Assembly (NCBI GenBank): GCA_030247855.1
Contig: JAPDRN010000006.1
Location: forward strand, 1 to 64,000
DNA: 64,000 bases
Reading direction: 5' to 3'
Source of the DNA: Knufia peltigerae
Lineage: Eukaryota; Ascomycota; Eurotiomycetes; Chaetothyriales; Trichomeriaceae
Position numbers and translations under genes: made by a program. Positions within the stretch are counted from its first letter, which is position 1, and the number at the start of each line of letters is the position of its first letter. Shown in pieces: positions 45,144 through 57,960 of the stretch. The notes below the pieces were generated by a model. The model saw only the letters and a list, made by a program, of their open reading frames with translations. It was not told the origin of the DNA and ran no database searches.

Positions 45144-46116
45144 CTACCATCCGAAATCTCTCTTTACCCAAATGTTCATACCAACTTTCTGGCCGTCTTG
45201 AACCGGAAGACCAGCATGTCTGAGTCGCTCATCGCCATAGCCGATTGGTAACAAGTTGACCCAGAATACTCCCGATCCTTTCCTCGGCTTGAATGATATG
45301 CCAGAAACGCTCTTGTTGTCTCCAACGTGAGCAAAATCAATCCTCTCGTTCCAAAACTCTTCCGGCTTCAGTCTGCCTTGCTGGGCCGCGGACTCGATCG
45401 AAAAGTCTAGGTCTGGAAACTCCGTTCCTCCGCCTGTGCATTCGTCTTCTAGGTAGATAAAGAAGCTTGCGACTCGGTTGTAGTATCGACCTTGGCCTCT
45501 CCCTGCTTTTCCCTTTCCCGGAAGGTCATCCCGGAGTAACGTGTCGAACCAGTCCATGTGGTGGTGATAGTACTGGCTAGGCAGGTATTTCACCAGTTGG
45601 ATCTTCTCGAGTCCATAGTAAGAAAGAGGCTCGGGCATGCGAGGTGCGGTCGGAGGGGCAGTCTTGGTCACATTCGAGAGGAATTGGAGAGCTCGGGTGG
45701 CGATGACAGACGCAAGAGGACTGTCGTCAGGAAGGAGACAGGAGGATGAGGTGCGGTGCTTCGGAGCTTTGTCGTCTGGGCTGTAGACTTGTGAAGGGAC
45801 GAAAAGAGGCGAACTAATATGCACACAGATCAGCACGTTCACATGAGAAAAAGAGTTCCAAACCGCACCTGGTGTTCAAGATCTCGGCGATCTCTGCTTC
45901 TGAAAGGAAGTCGTCCAGGTAGATCACGGGAGGGTCATCAAGAACAGTTGTATAAGAATAATTCTGCGCCACGGCCAGTGCCTCGATACGTAGCTGCTCC
46001 TCAGACACCTCGTCCGGGCCTAGAAATGGAAGAGAGGACCGCAGTGAAGGGACAAGCATGAAAAGAGCCGCCACGAGGGCGACGAGAATGGAGAGGACAC
46101 TCCATGTCTTTACCAT
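45144..46116 (-). CDS. Prolyl 4-hydroxylase-like 2OG-Fe(II) dioxygenase
   Basis: Membrane-anchored Fe(II)/2-oxoglutarate enzyme of the prolyl 4-hydroxylase alpha-subunit type. Exon 1 (45869-46116) gives MVKTWSVLSI with a hydrophobic signal-anchor, then a polar region ending 'AEIAEILNT'. A 55-bp intron (GTGCGG...TTAG) leads to exon 2 (45144-45813). Iron ligands are visible as H-x-D in 'YHHHMDW' and the distal His in 'RLRHAGLPV', with the 2OG-binding Lys in 'KVGMNIWVK'. 305 residues. Likely located in the secretory pathway; the protein substrate is unknown. Confidence 0.87.
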
Positions 46117-46886
46117 TTCGGATCCAGAAGAAAGACTTACATTGTTGTTGCAAAGCAAGTATGGAAAACATGGAATCTCTGCGGAGTATCGAGTACTGGA
46201 CCGCCATGAACCTCTGGGGGGCCCACTTGATAGCGGAATGGCGAAATGTGTTGCGTGGACGAGGCCTTCCGTACCCAAGCAAGACGCAACGTTCGATGAG
46301 TGTCTTGGACGGAGAAATGATTGTTCCCCTCCACCTACGGACTTTCATTTCTCCGTGGTCCGTGATGTGCAATGCGTCTCCCTACATACAAGGCTTCCAA
46401 TATTCGTAGTGCGAGTACCTTCATTCGTTCGATCTTATCTATACTGCTACCGCGTCCGAGTGCCCCTCGTATGATCTTATGGTGGACTTTCAGAATGTCC
46501 GGATTGTTTCGATCGGTCCACTCCGAAAGAGTACTAGCTGTCAACCAGAAGTATTCGGTTAAAAAAGGTACAGTTGGGAATCGTGACGGAGTATCTAATT
46601 CTCCAGGGTTTCCCAAAACACAAAGTCCGATTCAATGAAAGAAATAAATCAATTGATCCAGACGGAGATTGGATGTGAAGCTGATCACTACAGAGTATCA
46701 TTGTCAACATCATGGGCACCCATAGAAGTCATTCGAGAAGGGATGGCTATAAAGTCGAAGTCGTCCAGGCGCTGCCTACGTTTCCAACTCGTCTTTCATT
46801 CGAACCCACCAATTCACCAGCAATCGGCGTCTGATAAAATACAAACAAACACAGCTGAAGTGACGGTCTTTGCTCGATAAAGGACC
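46117..46886. promoter_or_regulatory. Divergent promoter region, P4H-like / opsin-related
   Basis: 770 bp between divergent starts. A near-copy ACGGAGTA of the recurrent motif lies at 46586-46593. No gene seen. Confidence 0.45.
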
Positions 46887-47847
46887 ATGGACTTGTTAGC
46901 TCGAGGAAACGACGCCCTCAATACCAACCCTCCCATTGGGGTGGACTTGAGCCTCTCCGTCAACGGTTCCGACTGGCTCTGGGCTGTCACGGCCGTCCAT
47001 CTATTGTTTTTCGTAAGTTTTGTCCACACTTCACCTTTCTCAAGTTCAAACCCCTCCTAACTCCTCCTGCTCGTCAACACACTTTGCATCTGAGCCCGGT
47101 TTCTGGACTGACTGACTGCCTTAGTTCATCGTCCTGGTTCCATCCTTCACCTCTCCCGAAAGCAAGAGAGTTTTCAACTATACTCTGTCCATTGCCTTGT
47201 TGATCGGCTCCGCCTGCTACTATGCCCAGGCGTCCGACCTCGGGTGGGACGCTGTTCAGCAAGAGAACGGCCTTACGCGACAGATCTTTTACGCCCGGTA
47301 CATCAACTGGACCGTCTCCTTTCCGGCCATCGCCCTGTCCCTTGGCTTGATGTCGGGCGTTTCGTGGACCACGATAATCCTCAATATTGTCCTCTCGTGG
47401 ACTTGGGTACTGACCTACCTCGCCGGGGCGTACACCACCACCACCTACAAATGGGGCTTCTTCGCTTTCGGCACCTTCGCTTACATCATTCTCGCCATGA
47501 GCACGCTCAACGAGAGTCGTGAATCGGCAGAGGTTCTGGGCTACTCTCGCCATTACATGATCCTCTCCGGCTGGGTCAATCTTTTGTGGCTCTTGTATCC
47601 TGTTGCCTGGGGCTTGAGTGAAGGTGCAAACGTCATTGGCGTCACCAGAGGCTTCATCTTTTTCGGTGCACTCGACGTGCTTCTGTTGCCGGTTTTGAGT
47701 GTTGGCTTCCTGGTTCTGTCTCCCGGCTGGGATTGGGCAAAGCTCCAACTCGACTTTAGCGAATATCGCGGCGTCCGATCGATCGACAACCAACCTACCA
47801 AGGAGACTGCTCCTTCAACGGAGGATAATAATTCGACGGCCATCTAA
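46887..47847 (+). CDS. Opsin-related seven-helix protein (Hsp30/Yro2-like), no retinal lysine
   Basis: Microbial-rhodopsin-fold membrane protein of 282 residues. Exon 1 (46887-47012) gives a polar N-terminus and part of helix A; a 112-bp intron (GTAAGT...TTAG) leads to exon 2 (47125-47847). Helix C reads 'RYINWTVSFP', where a proton-pumping opsin has Asp in place of this Asn. Helix G reads 'GALDVLLLPV': the Asp is kept, but Leu stands where the Schiff-base Lys belongs. It therefore belongs with non-retinal opsin-related proteins such as stress-induced Hsp30/Yro2/Mrh1 and is unlikely to be light-driven. The tail is hydrophilic. Confidence 0.9.
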
Positions 47848-48553
47848 TGTCTCGCGGCTAGGCTAACGGAAGAACGGATTGTAAGGTGCGAAAGGTCAAG
47901 AGCATGTTGGTCACAGGAGCATTTGTGTGAAGTGGATTTTTCTTGTGATGTTCAAAGTCGTTCATTTCCAAAACGAAAAAGCACTGCTTGCATCCCGGCG
48001 CTCGCTGTTCTCGAGTTGCATCTTTGCTGGCTCTGAACGACTCTTTCATATTTTACATTTGGATTTGGGCTTGACTTGAAAGTCTGCAATAGAGTTATTG
48101 GTACGGATAGAAACAATTAAATGGGACGCCTTGTTGTGAGTACGTGCCTCAATTCAGGTAATCACATTGGATTTTGGCACGTTTAGACACAAACAAGGCG
48201 GCAATTCTCGGCCACAACGCATCGGACCGACCAGAAAGAGACGATAATTTTTAAGGCAGCAGCATTGCAAATACTTGCAAGAATCTTTCTGTAACTTTCA
48301 CCGGCACGAGACTAACAACCCTCACGGCACTCGTAGGGACAAAGCTCTCGATCTTACGGAGTATTTAGCAGAGCTACGGAGTGATTTCTCTCCGTCCCCA
48401 CTTGAGGGAAAAGGGCGAAAAGTAGAAGCAGTGGCTCTCCCATGAGTAACAAAAGGCCCAGGTAAGTACTGTACACGCTTATCGTGGTCGGTCCACAGCT
48501 GTAGTTCCATTACTTCTCACCACAATTTCTTTACTTCTTTGTTGGGCAACATC
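47848..48553. other. Intergenic, promoter side of Zn2Cys6 gene
   Basis: 3' flank of the opsin-related gene and upstream region of the next regulator. Contains TACGGAGTA at 48355-48363 and the related TACGGAGTG shortly after. No gene seen. Confidence 0.55.
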
Positions 48554-50550
48554 ATGGTCCCCAGTGCGGTCCAAGGTGATGGGTCGGTAACCAGTGGTCG
48601 ACAGTTGCCTGGAGCCGCATGTGACGAGTGTCGGCGGCGCAAGTTACAATGCGACCGCCAAAAGCCGCGATGTGGTGTTTGCCAGGAGTCGCGGACCATG
48701 TGTGAAGTCACCCAGCGTGGTGTTCGGGGGCCCAAGAGAGGACATCTCAGGGCATTGAAGGACCGAATTCTGCATTTGGAAACCATGTTGGCGACTCGGC
48801 AGGGCGGACAGCAGCAGCAGTTGGATGATGCTCCTGTGTATTCACCGGAATTTTCACGGTCGGAACCAGGGATGGAGGAAGACATGGCTGAAAGGGGCAG
48901 CGAAGTTGACGATATCTCTGCTCCATTTTCGCTGCCCGGGGGCGTAGCATCGGCTTATGACCCAAGTGCCTTTCTTGCGCCGCCTTCTCTGACGGGGTCG
49001 AGCCGGGAGCAGGACAAATCCATGTCGCCAGAGATAGGCGGGCTGTCCGGCAATCATCTGCATATCCCGGAAGTCATGCGGGATGAATTGTATGTTGACC
49101 ACCAAGACGGCTACCTGGTAAAGCCGTGTGCTTCTGGCCTACTAATCCGTTGGATACAGAGACCAGCTCTACTGGGACCGTGTGCACCCATCAATACCCA
49201 TACTCCAACAACGGCGGTATTTGTCGTGGACCAAGTTCGGCCTCAAGTCGTCCGCTCAAATGTGTCTGCAATCTGCAATGTGGATGCTGGCGACCTTGTT
49301 ATCAGTTCAGATACGTAATTTGACCGACGCTCTCTACCGCCAGACAAAGCAGATGCTAGTCTCTCAAAATTTCGAAACCGACCACAAGGATGGCGGATGT
49401 GACACCGAGATAGTGCAAGCTTGGTTGCTTGTTGCAATCTACGAATCCATGCGCGCGTCTCATAAACAGGCGTGGATGAGCGCTGGTCGTGTATACCGCC
49501 TCGTCCAAGGGTTTCGCTTCCACGAACTCGACAAGACAGGTACAATCATTGAACATGAGGATAGCAATGACATAGTCAAGATAGAAGAACAACGTCGCCT
49601 CTTCTGGATGGCCTATCTGCTCGACCATCTGATGAGCCTGCGGAACGATTGGCCGATCACTTTGAATGAGCACATGGTAAGAAGGGACCGTTGTGATTTG
49701 TGACAGAATGCGGAGAGACACTGACTTGTGCAATCCTTATCGTCTCCATAGATCTGTACCCGCCTGCCAGGACCGGACGCTGACTTTCAGAGTGGGCGAC
49801 CGGTATCTGGATCTTTCCTCTCTGAAGCAATCACGGAATCGAGTCCAAGATTCACGTCTCCGTTTACCGAAAGCATTGTCCTCACCACTCTTTACGGACG
49901 GAGCCTGCTGCGGAGCCAACAACATAGCATCCTGAGCGTCTATGGAGATGGTGGCGACTCGGACTGGCTAGCCTGGCATCGGTGGCTTGACGATACTCTC
50001 AAAATCAGACTTCAAGTCGTGGCGCGCCTCTGTGCATTATCACAAACCGCAGCATCGGATCCGTTTTTGTTGTTTACGAATATCTTGGGCCATGGAGCAG
50101 TTGTATATCTCTGCAAATGCGCAATGCAGTCCGCGGCAAGCCTAGCGAGACAACCAGATGTTTACGCTGAGGTCCTTCAATGTCAGGCTCGGGCCCTGGC
50201 CGCCGCCACTGCTGTCGTTCGTCTCGCCAGCGAATTGCGTGAACTCCATTTCTCAAAGGTGAGTTGAATTCGATGGCACATGGCAGGTATAAGCACAATC
50301 CGCTGACACAATGGAAATGACAAAGATATATCCCCTCATGCCCATACCCTTATTTGTTGTTGCCGAGTTCCTTTACGAGAATCTTACCGATGTTGGGCCT
50401 AACCAACAATTGATTGGTGAACTGCTCAATGTATTTCGTGATCTGAAAAACATTAACAATCTCGAACAATGTTACCTGGATTTGCTGCCGCGATCATGTG
50501 TTTCCAGGACGACTGCGCTGCTTAGCTACACCAGCAGCAGTGCCGATTGA
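48554..50550 (+). CDS. Zn2Cys6 fungal transcription factor with fungal_trans domain
   Basis: Nuclear regulator of 594 residues. Exons 48554-49089, 49160-49676, 49752-50258 and 50326-50550. The C6 cluster has cysteines at residues 23, 26, 33, 40, 43 and 50 ('CDECRRRKLQC' and following), then a short leucine-containing linker helix ('LKDRILHLETML'). The first intron (GTATGT at 49090) restores 'MRDELDQLYWDRVHPSIPIL', the hallmark start of the fungal_trans domain; reading through it would stop the protein at 49318. The later part contains 'RRLFWMAYLLDHL' and 'CTRLPGPDADFQSG', both typical. The last acceptor is AAG. No cluster partner is obvious nearby. Confidence 0.9.
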
Positions 50551-51391
50551 AGCCTCAGCAGAATGTGGAAGGCACTAGCTAGAGAAAGCTGGAGCAGACC
50601 AGAGACAGCTGAAGACTATGTGGAGGAAGCTCTGTTCATTGCCAAAGGGGCGTGTCTCCAAGGGAAAGTAATGGAAGACAAGAAATGAGGGAAGGGGCCC
50701 TGCTCAGCGCAGCTATACACTTGGCCTTTTCGATGCGGGCTCGTCGAAATAATCCGCGTACACGTTTCCAAAACTGTGATGTGTGTGTGCGACTCGCCGT
50801 GCAAGCAGACGCGACGCAAGGCAAAGCAGATGTCGGTAGGAAATATTGCAGAGGGAAAAGCAAGGGAATTCCCCAGACTATCCTGACTTTCCAAATGCTG
50901 CTGCATACAAAGGCTGAAACAGGCATATGAAGGTACCTTTCCAGGAGCGATGATGTCGGCGACGCGTTCCTCGGCACGACGCGACGTGAAGTACAGGTGT
51001 CGCCTTAAGAGTGAATTTCCATCACTGCCATAAATATTGTACTATATAGAAGGCCCCGAAGTCAGAATATTTCCTTGTGCTGGACTAGGAGTCATAAGGC
51101 GGCGTCACATAACTCCCGATAGAGACTAGTTGGCATATCTGCTTGGCATCAAAGCGGAATGTCGGAGTTTTATGAAGTTGAAGTCTCCTCGATGCAAATT
51201 TCTCGAGTATCGAGAACCGAGAATACACATGTGGTGAATATTTTTTGATCCTTTATACCGACTATACACATTCTGCCTGGTCGACTTCGATCTGCCGCTC
51301 TGCTTTTGCAGATCAAAGGCCTGAACCACCTTGAAAATGTCTTTGAATAACACACGCCAGTGTTCCGAAATACATATGAACTATAGTTCAA
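50551..51391. other. Intergenic, RRN6-like promoter side
   Basis: 3' flank of the regulator and upstream region of the RRN6-like gene. Nothing recognised. Confidence 0.6.
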
Positions 51392-54366
51392 ATGGCTGAT
51401 CGCGGTCGCGAATGGCGCTTGCGACATTCTCATGAAACCAAAGCATTAAGCTACGGTCACTTTGGGACCGCGACATACGACAGTCGCACTCAGACTTGGT
51501 CTTTTCTGCGCCAGAATTATTTGCGACAGGACAACAAAGGTGACGGCTTCTGTCCAAACGCGACCGGATTCTACCTTGTGGACGAACGAGTAGCAATCGC
51601 GCAAGAAAGCACAAGCACTCGACTTACCGATACACTCAACCTATCGCGGCCTGTCGGAAGGACGGCCTTACTCAAGCAGATCCCGGACGCAGCCTTTTTG
51701 CCGAGATCCCTGTTTACCTCTCAAGTACTTCACGACGTTGATTTTGACCGAACAGTCCTTGGTGATACCCTGGCATTAGGAACAGCCAGAGTCTCCTTAC
51801 GGAAATCGCTGCAGCATGATTCTCCCAGTTGCATGGCCCTCGTTTTTCGAGCAGGACCAAGCGGTGACATATGTCTAACCGAAGTCGGTGGAGAGGATAT
51901 TACTCTGTCTGTTGAACCTAACTCCGAAATCAGCTGCAAGATTCCAAGTGTTGCTTTAGACCGTGGAAGTCGCATGATTTCAACAGAACCTGTCCGGCAC
52001 ATATCCTCCGCTGGCACATTGAGTGGCCGATTTCTTGTTGTGAGGGACAGTGGAACCAGTGTTTTCGAGCTGCTCTGGAGACAAGGCCGTTTTGCTCAGG
52101 CAGAAACAGATAATTCTTCCCACATAAATGCCGCCTTCGTGGACCATAGCCTCCTGTTTTCCATACCCTCGACGAGGACTGGTCAGGCCGCCCACGCCCA
52201 CGCCTCGTTCCAAGCCAGTAGCCAAGATATACTCGCAATTGTGGACGTCCGTGGTCAATGGAGTATTTGGGAGATCCGCCGCAAAAGGTCAACATCAGCT
52301 CCTGTACCGTACCACGCAATTCTGAAATGTTCAAAAAACATCTCTGACGCCCTGTCTGAGCACAGTCTATTCTTGGCGGACAATTGGCATAGGATATCCT
52401 GGTTGCCAGACGCTGGAGGAACTGGTCAGCGGATTATGGTCTGCAATCGAAGGTCTGCGGTGGTCTTTGATAGCAATGGGACGTTTGAAGGTCAAGTGGA
52501 CATGCGACTTGGCCCGCAGTCGAACGAGACCCAGATCCTTGATGTGAGGACAAGCATTATTCGGCCATATTTGGTTTTGGCTTTGACAAGCTCGCGAATT
52601 TTGGTGTTCACATCTCAGGGACTGGGACAGCAACAGTCTTCCAAATATGAACCTCTCAAACTGGTGTGTTCTTGGGCTCACTTCCGGCATGGAAGCGATC
52701 TTAATCTGAGAATGAGTGTTGTCGAGTTCGAGCAAGGTAAAGAATCTATCGACTTGCATCTTCTGCATTCTGACTGTCGATAGATATTTGTATGCTGCTC
52801 TACTCACCGAGGAGTGAAATTGCAGTAACGTACCATTTCAGGCACGAACCTTTAGACCCAGAAACTGTGGCATTTCAGGCTCCGGCGATTTTCAACCTGC
52901 CAACCGAAATTCGGAAGCGAATGGGCAGCATCACCGACATATCTCTCCAACCGATTAAGTTAGACACTGACTTGGCCACGCCAAAGCCTTCATATCATCT
53001 TATGAAACTGGTTGCATCAACCTATCAGGGGACTATTATTGAGGCTGTGTATAAACATCAGTTTGCCCAGAGCGAGGGTGGACAAGCTAGGACTGAAATT
53101 CCTAGAATGTCATTGCCTCATAAATCTGTTGTGAGCACAGCGCTCGTCGCTGTGTCGGACCTAGCAGACCTAGGAGATTTCATTGTTGGCGACGACGAGG
53201 AGGAACGACAGAGGCCCGAGATAGAGGACACAGAGCAGAGCCTTACTCTATCCGTCTCTCAGCCACCTTCTCATACTCGTGATTGGAGAGCAATCTTCGA
53301 GTATAGCCGGTTTCTTCCCCCAGACCATGCTACCCTGCCATTCGTGGATACTTTGGGTATGGCAATTCGCCACTTTGAACGCTTGCAGCTACAGGAACGT
53401 CGTCGGCCGCTTCAAGTTCTTTCACAACTCGTCAGCCAGCATCAGATCAGTGACGTCGAGCATGATTCGGAAGCTACCACAATGTGGACAGAAGAATTAG
53501 CACGACGAGATGATTTGCGACTCGATTCGGTAGGCCTAGATGGCCTCTCCGCCTTGTCTTCTGAACAGAACTTGCTTTATTTGTATCAGCTGGGTTTGTT
53601 AACTTATGTGGCATCTCTTGGCGAGAATGTTACCGACCGCAATCGCGTCAACCGGGAAAGGCTTGTCCGTCACATCGTAGGGGATGTCTTTCTGGGAAAC
53701 ATTGTCGTCAGATCCATCAACACTACGAACCAATTTCTGGAGCCCGCCTTGCCATCTTCTCCCCCTGAGCCGCTATCTGACGACACACGAACCACGACTC
53801 CTCTGCCAGCGGCAACTCCGAGTCTAGCTGCCGAAGAGGAACCTACGGTGACCCGCCTTCGAAGCTACGTGTCGTTTCGGGAAAAGGTTTCTCCCTTTCA
53901 AGCTTCTGACCAGGAGAATATTTCCAACATTCTAGCTCATCTGCCGGACTCTATCGATGAAGCCCCTGCGAATTACTCGTACCAGAACACAAATCAAAGG
54001 TTGAAATTGGTTCAAGAGGAAGCCGCAGCACAGTCGTTGGACCCAACAGAAAGGCGGAAGGCAGAGAGGCAAGCAGCTCGTTTGCAGAAAAAGCTAGAGA
54101 AGTCAATACGACTTGGTCAGGAAATTTTGTCACAGAGAAATGTGCTCCCGGGCATCAATAGTATTGGAAGAGGCGTCGGTATGCCAGGCAGAGAGGTACA
54201 AAGTAGTCAGCCAGCCGTGGGTGGATTCAGTCAAGGCCCTAGTCAGAGTCAAGGCATCCCTGGGTTGACCATGACACAACCAGAGCGAGGGGCTTTCGGT
54301 ACGCGACCGTCCAAGTCGAAGAGTAAGGGGAAAGATAAGGGATCGAAGCGAAAAGCAGGCTTCTAG
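51392..54366 (+). CDS. RNA polymerase I core-factor subunit, RRN6-like
   Basis: Probable subunit of the Pol I core factor that recruits polymerase to rDNA promoters. Exons 51392-52736 and 52784-54366 (47-bp intron, GTAAAG...ATAG, joining 'VEFEQ' to 'DICMLLYSPRSE') give 975 residues. The N-terminal 'ALSYGHFGTATYD' followed by a beta-rich, propeller-like half, a helical middle, and a low-complexity Ser/Gln then Lys-rich tail ending 'KGSKRKAGF' match fungal RRN6-like proteins. There is no enzymatic motif. The family call rests on overall pattern and these end motifs rather than on a strong signature. Confidence 0.78.
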
Positions 54367-54935
54367 AAATTCTCACAATTACAGACAAGTATGAGCTTTG
54401 TGCTTCCAATGCATGCCAAGATGATGCTTTCCTACCCCGGATTTTGGATTCTCCATATTCCGAAGAGTGCCGGGCGCAGGCAGAATCGGCTAGTCCTCTC
54501 TGGGCGGGTATGAGTGCGGGGAAAGCACCTGAGGAGTTCAACTAGCGCAGGGATGCGGTCATAGTCGCGTGAGGCCGCCTCGTCACCTGTTTACTGAGCG
54601 ATTTCCCTTCATCAGCTTAGTGGTCAGTTGTGGTACCTGACACCTTACCCCTCAATTGCTGCCTCCCTCTGCTCTTCATCCTCTGACCTTCCCTCTCATC
54701 TCTACCTTTCCTTGCTACTCTTGGTTCGTTCACACACAACACACCAAACTACCAATCTATTTCCCGTGACTATCACAGCCATTGGTTCTGGTGAGCTTCC
54801 TATCCAGCCTCATCTCGAAAGACTCTATTTCGACTCTGGCCTACTTGAAGCTGTATCTGACTTCTCCTTTCTAGACCTGACTTGACTCAACTACACTCAC
54901 ACCCCTCCATCAATTCAATCCATCCTCTCAGCATC
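54367..54935. other. Intergenic with CT-rich promoter tract
   Basis: 3' flank of the RRN6-like gene, then a pyrimidine-rich stretch (about 54640-54930) upstream of the next ATG, as often seen in leaders of strongly expressed fungal genes. Confidence 0.5.
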
Positions 54936-55600
54936 ATGTCTGCCGACACATCGGATCTTACAAAGGTCGATTCCGCCATTGGCGGTATGGCCGGCTCTCC
55001 CCCAAAAGAGACCAAGCGAAGACACACCTCTTCTGCCCCTGGAGTCATGAACCTCAATGATCTCGGTAAGCATTGACCATCCTCTCGGCCTTATCCTGCT
55101 AACACTCGTACCTAGAGAAAGAAGGTACAAAGATTGCTGTTGCACCCGAAACGCAAAAGACAGGATGGTAAGTTACAGACTATTCACAGCACTGTGCAAG
55201 GTTAACATGACACCCTTCAGGAAACTCAATACGTCAACCAGCACTGTCGAAGATCCTTCAATCCTCAAGAAGATGCTCACCGAGCCCCCAGTCAAGAAGA
55301 TTGACCTGCACTTCCCCCTAGGTCTGGAGGTTACAGCACGAAATCTCAAGGGCGTAACGATAAAGGATGCAATGGATGCCATTCACAAGCAATTCAAAAA
55401 GAAGGTAAGCAGACTACAAAACCAAAGGCTCTGCTCGCATGCTGACACTTTGCTCTCAGGCCGATGACGAATTGGAAGAGCCATACCTGAAAGGCTTCGA
55501 GTGGGATCCCGAGGAGTCATGGACAAGACTGAAGGTGCACACCCAGAAAGAAGGCATGCCTGTAGGCAAGAAGTCCAAGAAGAAGGGCGGTGATGATTAG
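54936..55600 (+). CDS. Small conserved-looking protein, function unknown
   Basis: Four exons (54936-55065, 55116-55167, 55221-55404, 55460-55600) give 168 residues with consistent phases and canonical introns of 50-55 bp. The N-terminal ~45 residues are polar (MSADTSDLTKVDS). The core 'KKIDLHFPLGLEVTARNLKGVTIKDAMDAIHKQFKKK' followed by 'EPYLKGFEWDPEESW' looks like a compact alpha/beta domain, possibly of the DUF6699 type found in basidiomycete and ascomycete proteins, though I am unsure. The C-terminus is a lysine cluster. No signal peptide or membrane span. The four consistent splice pairs and CT-rich leader argue for a genuine, expressed gene. Confidence 0.72.
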
Positions 55601-56292
55601 ACATGTCGTCTACTTGTAACGGACAGACGTATGTCAGCGTCTGGCCGACTAGTACTGCTACAACATGACACAACTTGATCCAGACGGATCGTATCTGCCA
55701 CTCAAGCAATTGTGGTATGAATTACATAGTGCTCTTGGGGCTTTTTCTTCACGTCTGGCCAAGGCGGCATTTCCTGGCCACCGTGTGCATACCGCGATCA
55801 AGCTGAAAGTGTTTGTCTAGTCCTGCAATGAAATTACCTTTGAGCTGAGCATTCTTCTACTACGTGTTCCACTTTCTCCCAGGGCAATCTGTGGTATTCG
55901 AGGTGGATAGTGAGGGGGGCCTAATCGATATCTTATCAGATCAACAGCGGTGCCACTCGAAGCCTAGGGTAGTCTTGGTACAGGCTTGTATTGTGGACGG
56001 GAGATAGGCTGACTATCATTAGTGGTATGTGGTGATAGTTTTGAGCTTGCTGCAACTGTCCATTGGGTTTTGGTCAACAGAAACCTGTGCTCCATACAGA
56101 CGGCGTGAACAGCAATGTGTCTGGCCTGAAACTGAAGTGCGAGCCTGACTCAATAGGATGGATGCAGTTTGTACGCAGATCCCCGTCAGATCGTCTTATC
56201 AGTGACAAAGACAACCCCATCAACCGTTCAACATGTCTCATATCTGAATCTAAGTATGTGAATCTATCTTTGTCGAAGATCAAGTAGCAAAG
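55601..56292. other. Intergenic, promoter side of 2OG oxygenase gene
   Basis: 3' flank of the small protein gene and upstream region of the oxygenase gene. Nothing recognised. Confidence 0.6.
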
Positions 56293-57525
56293 ATGGGCTC
56301 CATATCAGGAACAGATGTCGCTCAGGCCTCTGTGGTCAACATACCCATCGTGGATCTCGGGCCATTTTCGTCACCTTCCAGCACCGCCGAAGAAAGGCGT
56401 GTCGCTGCAGAAGCGCTGGTCAGGGCATGCAGGGACGTGGGGTTTGTTTACATCCAAAACCACGGCGTCTCACAAGAGGAACTCGACGAGGCTTTTCGAG
56501 TGTCGAAAAACTTTTACGATCTCCCGCGCGAGGAAAAGATGAAGGCGCCTCACCCTCCAGGATGGGCAGTCCACCGAGGGTATTCGTGGCCGGGGTTGGA
56601 AAAGGTGTCAAACATCCTCAGCAAGACTGACGACGAAGAGTCGGTCAAGCAGTTGAGGGAGGTCCAAGATTTCAAGGTCCGCAATCTCAATAAACACTCC
56701 CGCGCCATCGGGGAATGACATCCCAGAAACTGATCGTTGACTGTTGGTGTGGACAATCACAGGAAAGCTACGAGGTCGGATCAGACAACAACCCGAACCA
56801 GCCCAACGTGTGGCCTCCGGGCGACGTCATGCCCGAATGGAGACCGTCCATGACCTCCTTCTACTGGACTTGCTTCGAGGCCGGAAAGAGGATTCTACGT
56901 GCGTTGGCCCTTGGGATCGGACTCGACGAAGACCACCTCCTGGGTTACCACAGCGGCGACTACAACCAGCTTCGTCTCCTGCACTACCCGCCGATCCCAG
57001 CAGAGGCCGTCGAGGGGGGCAAATTCGCCAGAATGCCCGCTCACACGGACTGGTCCACGATGACCATGTTGTTCCAAGACGACTGTGGGGGTTTGCAGGT
57101 GGAAGATCCCAGGAGGCCTGGAGAATTTATCGACGCCCCTCCCATCCCCGGCACTCTCGTCATGAACGTAGGCGACTTGTTGATGCGATGGAGCAATGGT
57201 GAGTGAATGTCCATCTGGCCGTGGTCTATTGTTTTGTCCCATGGAGTGTGTTTTGGGGGTTTGCTGATTGCGAATGGGATTGTTCGTCTCCACGACAAAA
57301 GATTACCTCAAATCTACGCTGCATCGAGTACAGTTACCATCCCGGCAGGACCGGTTTTCAGGCGACGAGAGAATGACGAGAGCACGATACTCGATACCCT
57401 ATTTCATCACGACCGATCCGGACAGGCTGATCGAGTGTCTTCGCTTCGACGAGGAGCATCCGCCAAAGTATGAGCCGATCACGCAGCGCGAGTATTCTGC
57501 AATGAGGGCCAGGATGCAATATTGA
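56293..57525 (+). CDS. 2OG-Fe(II) oxygenase, isopenicillin-N-synthase-like
   Basis: Soluble non-haem iron dioxygenase of the plant/fungal DIOX-N plus 2OG-FeII_Oxy type. Exons 56293-56676, 56763-57198 and 57302-57525 give 347 residues. Iron ligands are H-x-D in 'AHTDWSTMT' and the distal His in 'STLHRVQLP'; 'RYSIPYF' supplies the R-x-S that binds 2-oxoglutarate. The first intron has the unusual donor AAG|GTCCGC but joins 'REVQDFK' to 'ESYEVGSDN', the expected family sequence. The second ends in an AAAAG acceptor. Three methyltransferase genes follow within 7 kb, which suggests a tailoring role in small-molecule metabolism; that is inference. Confidence 0.87.
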
Positions 57526-57960
57526 ACCGCAAAGTGTGACGGATGATCATGTATTTCTGGTTGTAATGCTGTTTCGTCCGGGGAGAATGATTTCTCTCCG
57601 ACAATGATCATCTTGCGGTATTAGTGAGTACGATACGGAGTATTTCAATATATAAATAGTTCCAAGTGCCGAGTTTTCTAAGAGCCGAGATTGACGACCT
57701 TTCTCCTCGGTTGTAAACGATTTTGTTCTGTGATGTTCTGTGAGTCATCTTAACATAGAAAAAATTGATGCGGCAGTTTATACGGTAGAGAGGACAACAC
57801 AAGAAATACGTTGGGCACAGGAAAGAGTTTACGCTATGACACATTAAATGATCCCAGTGTGCATATATAAATAACAAATCCTCGAAACACTTACCAACCT
57901 TCTTCGGAGACTCGAGTACATAGTATATACTCCCAGTGTAGTACCTCACTTCTCGCAGTC
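57526..57960. other. Intergenic, promoter side of first O-methyltransferase gene
   Basis: Between oxygenase and methyltransferase genes. Contains TACGGAGTA at 57634-57642. Confidence 0.55.

Noticed and set aside
47074..47793. 239-codon minus-strand frame over the opsin-related gene
   Set aside because: Mirror of the real coding frame; the plus strand gives a clear seven-helix protein.
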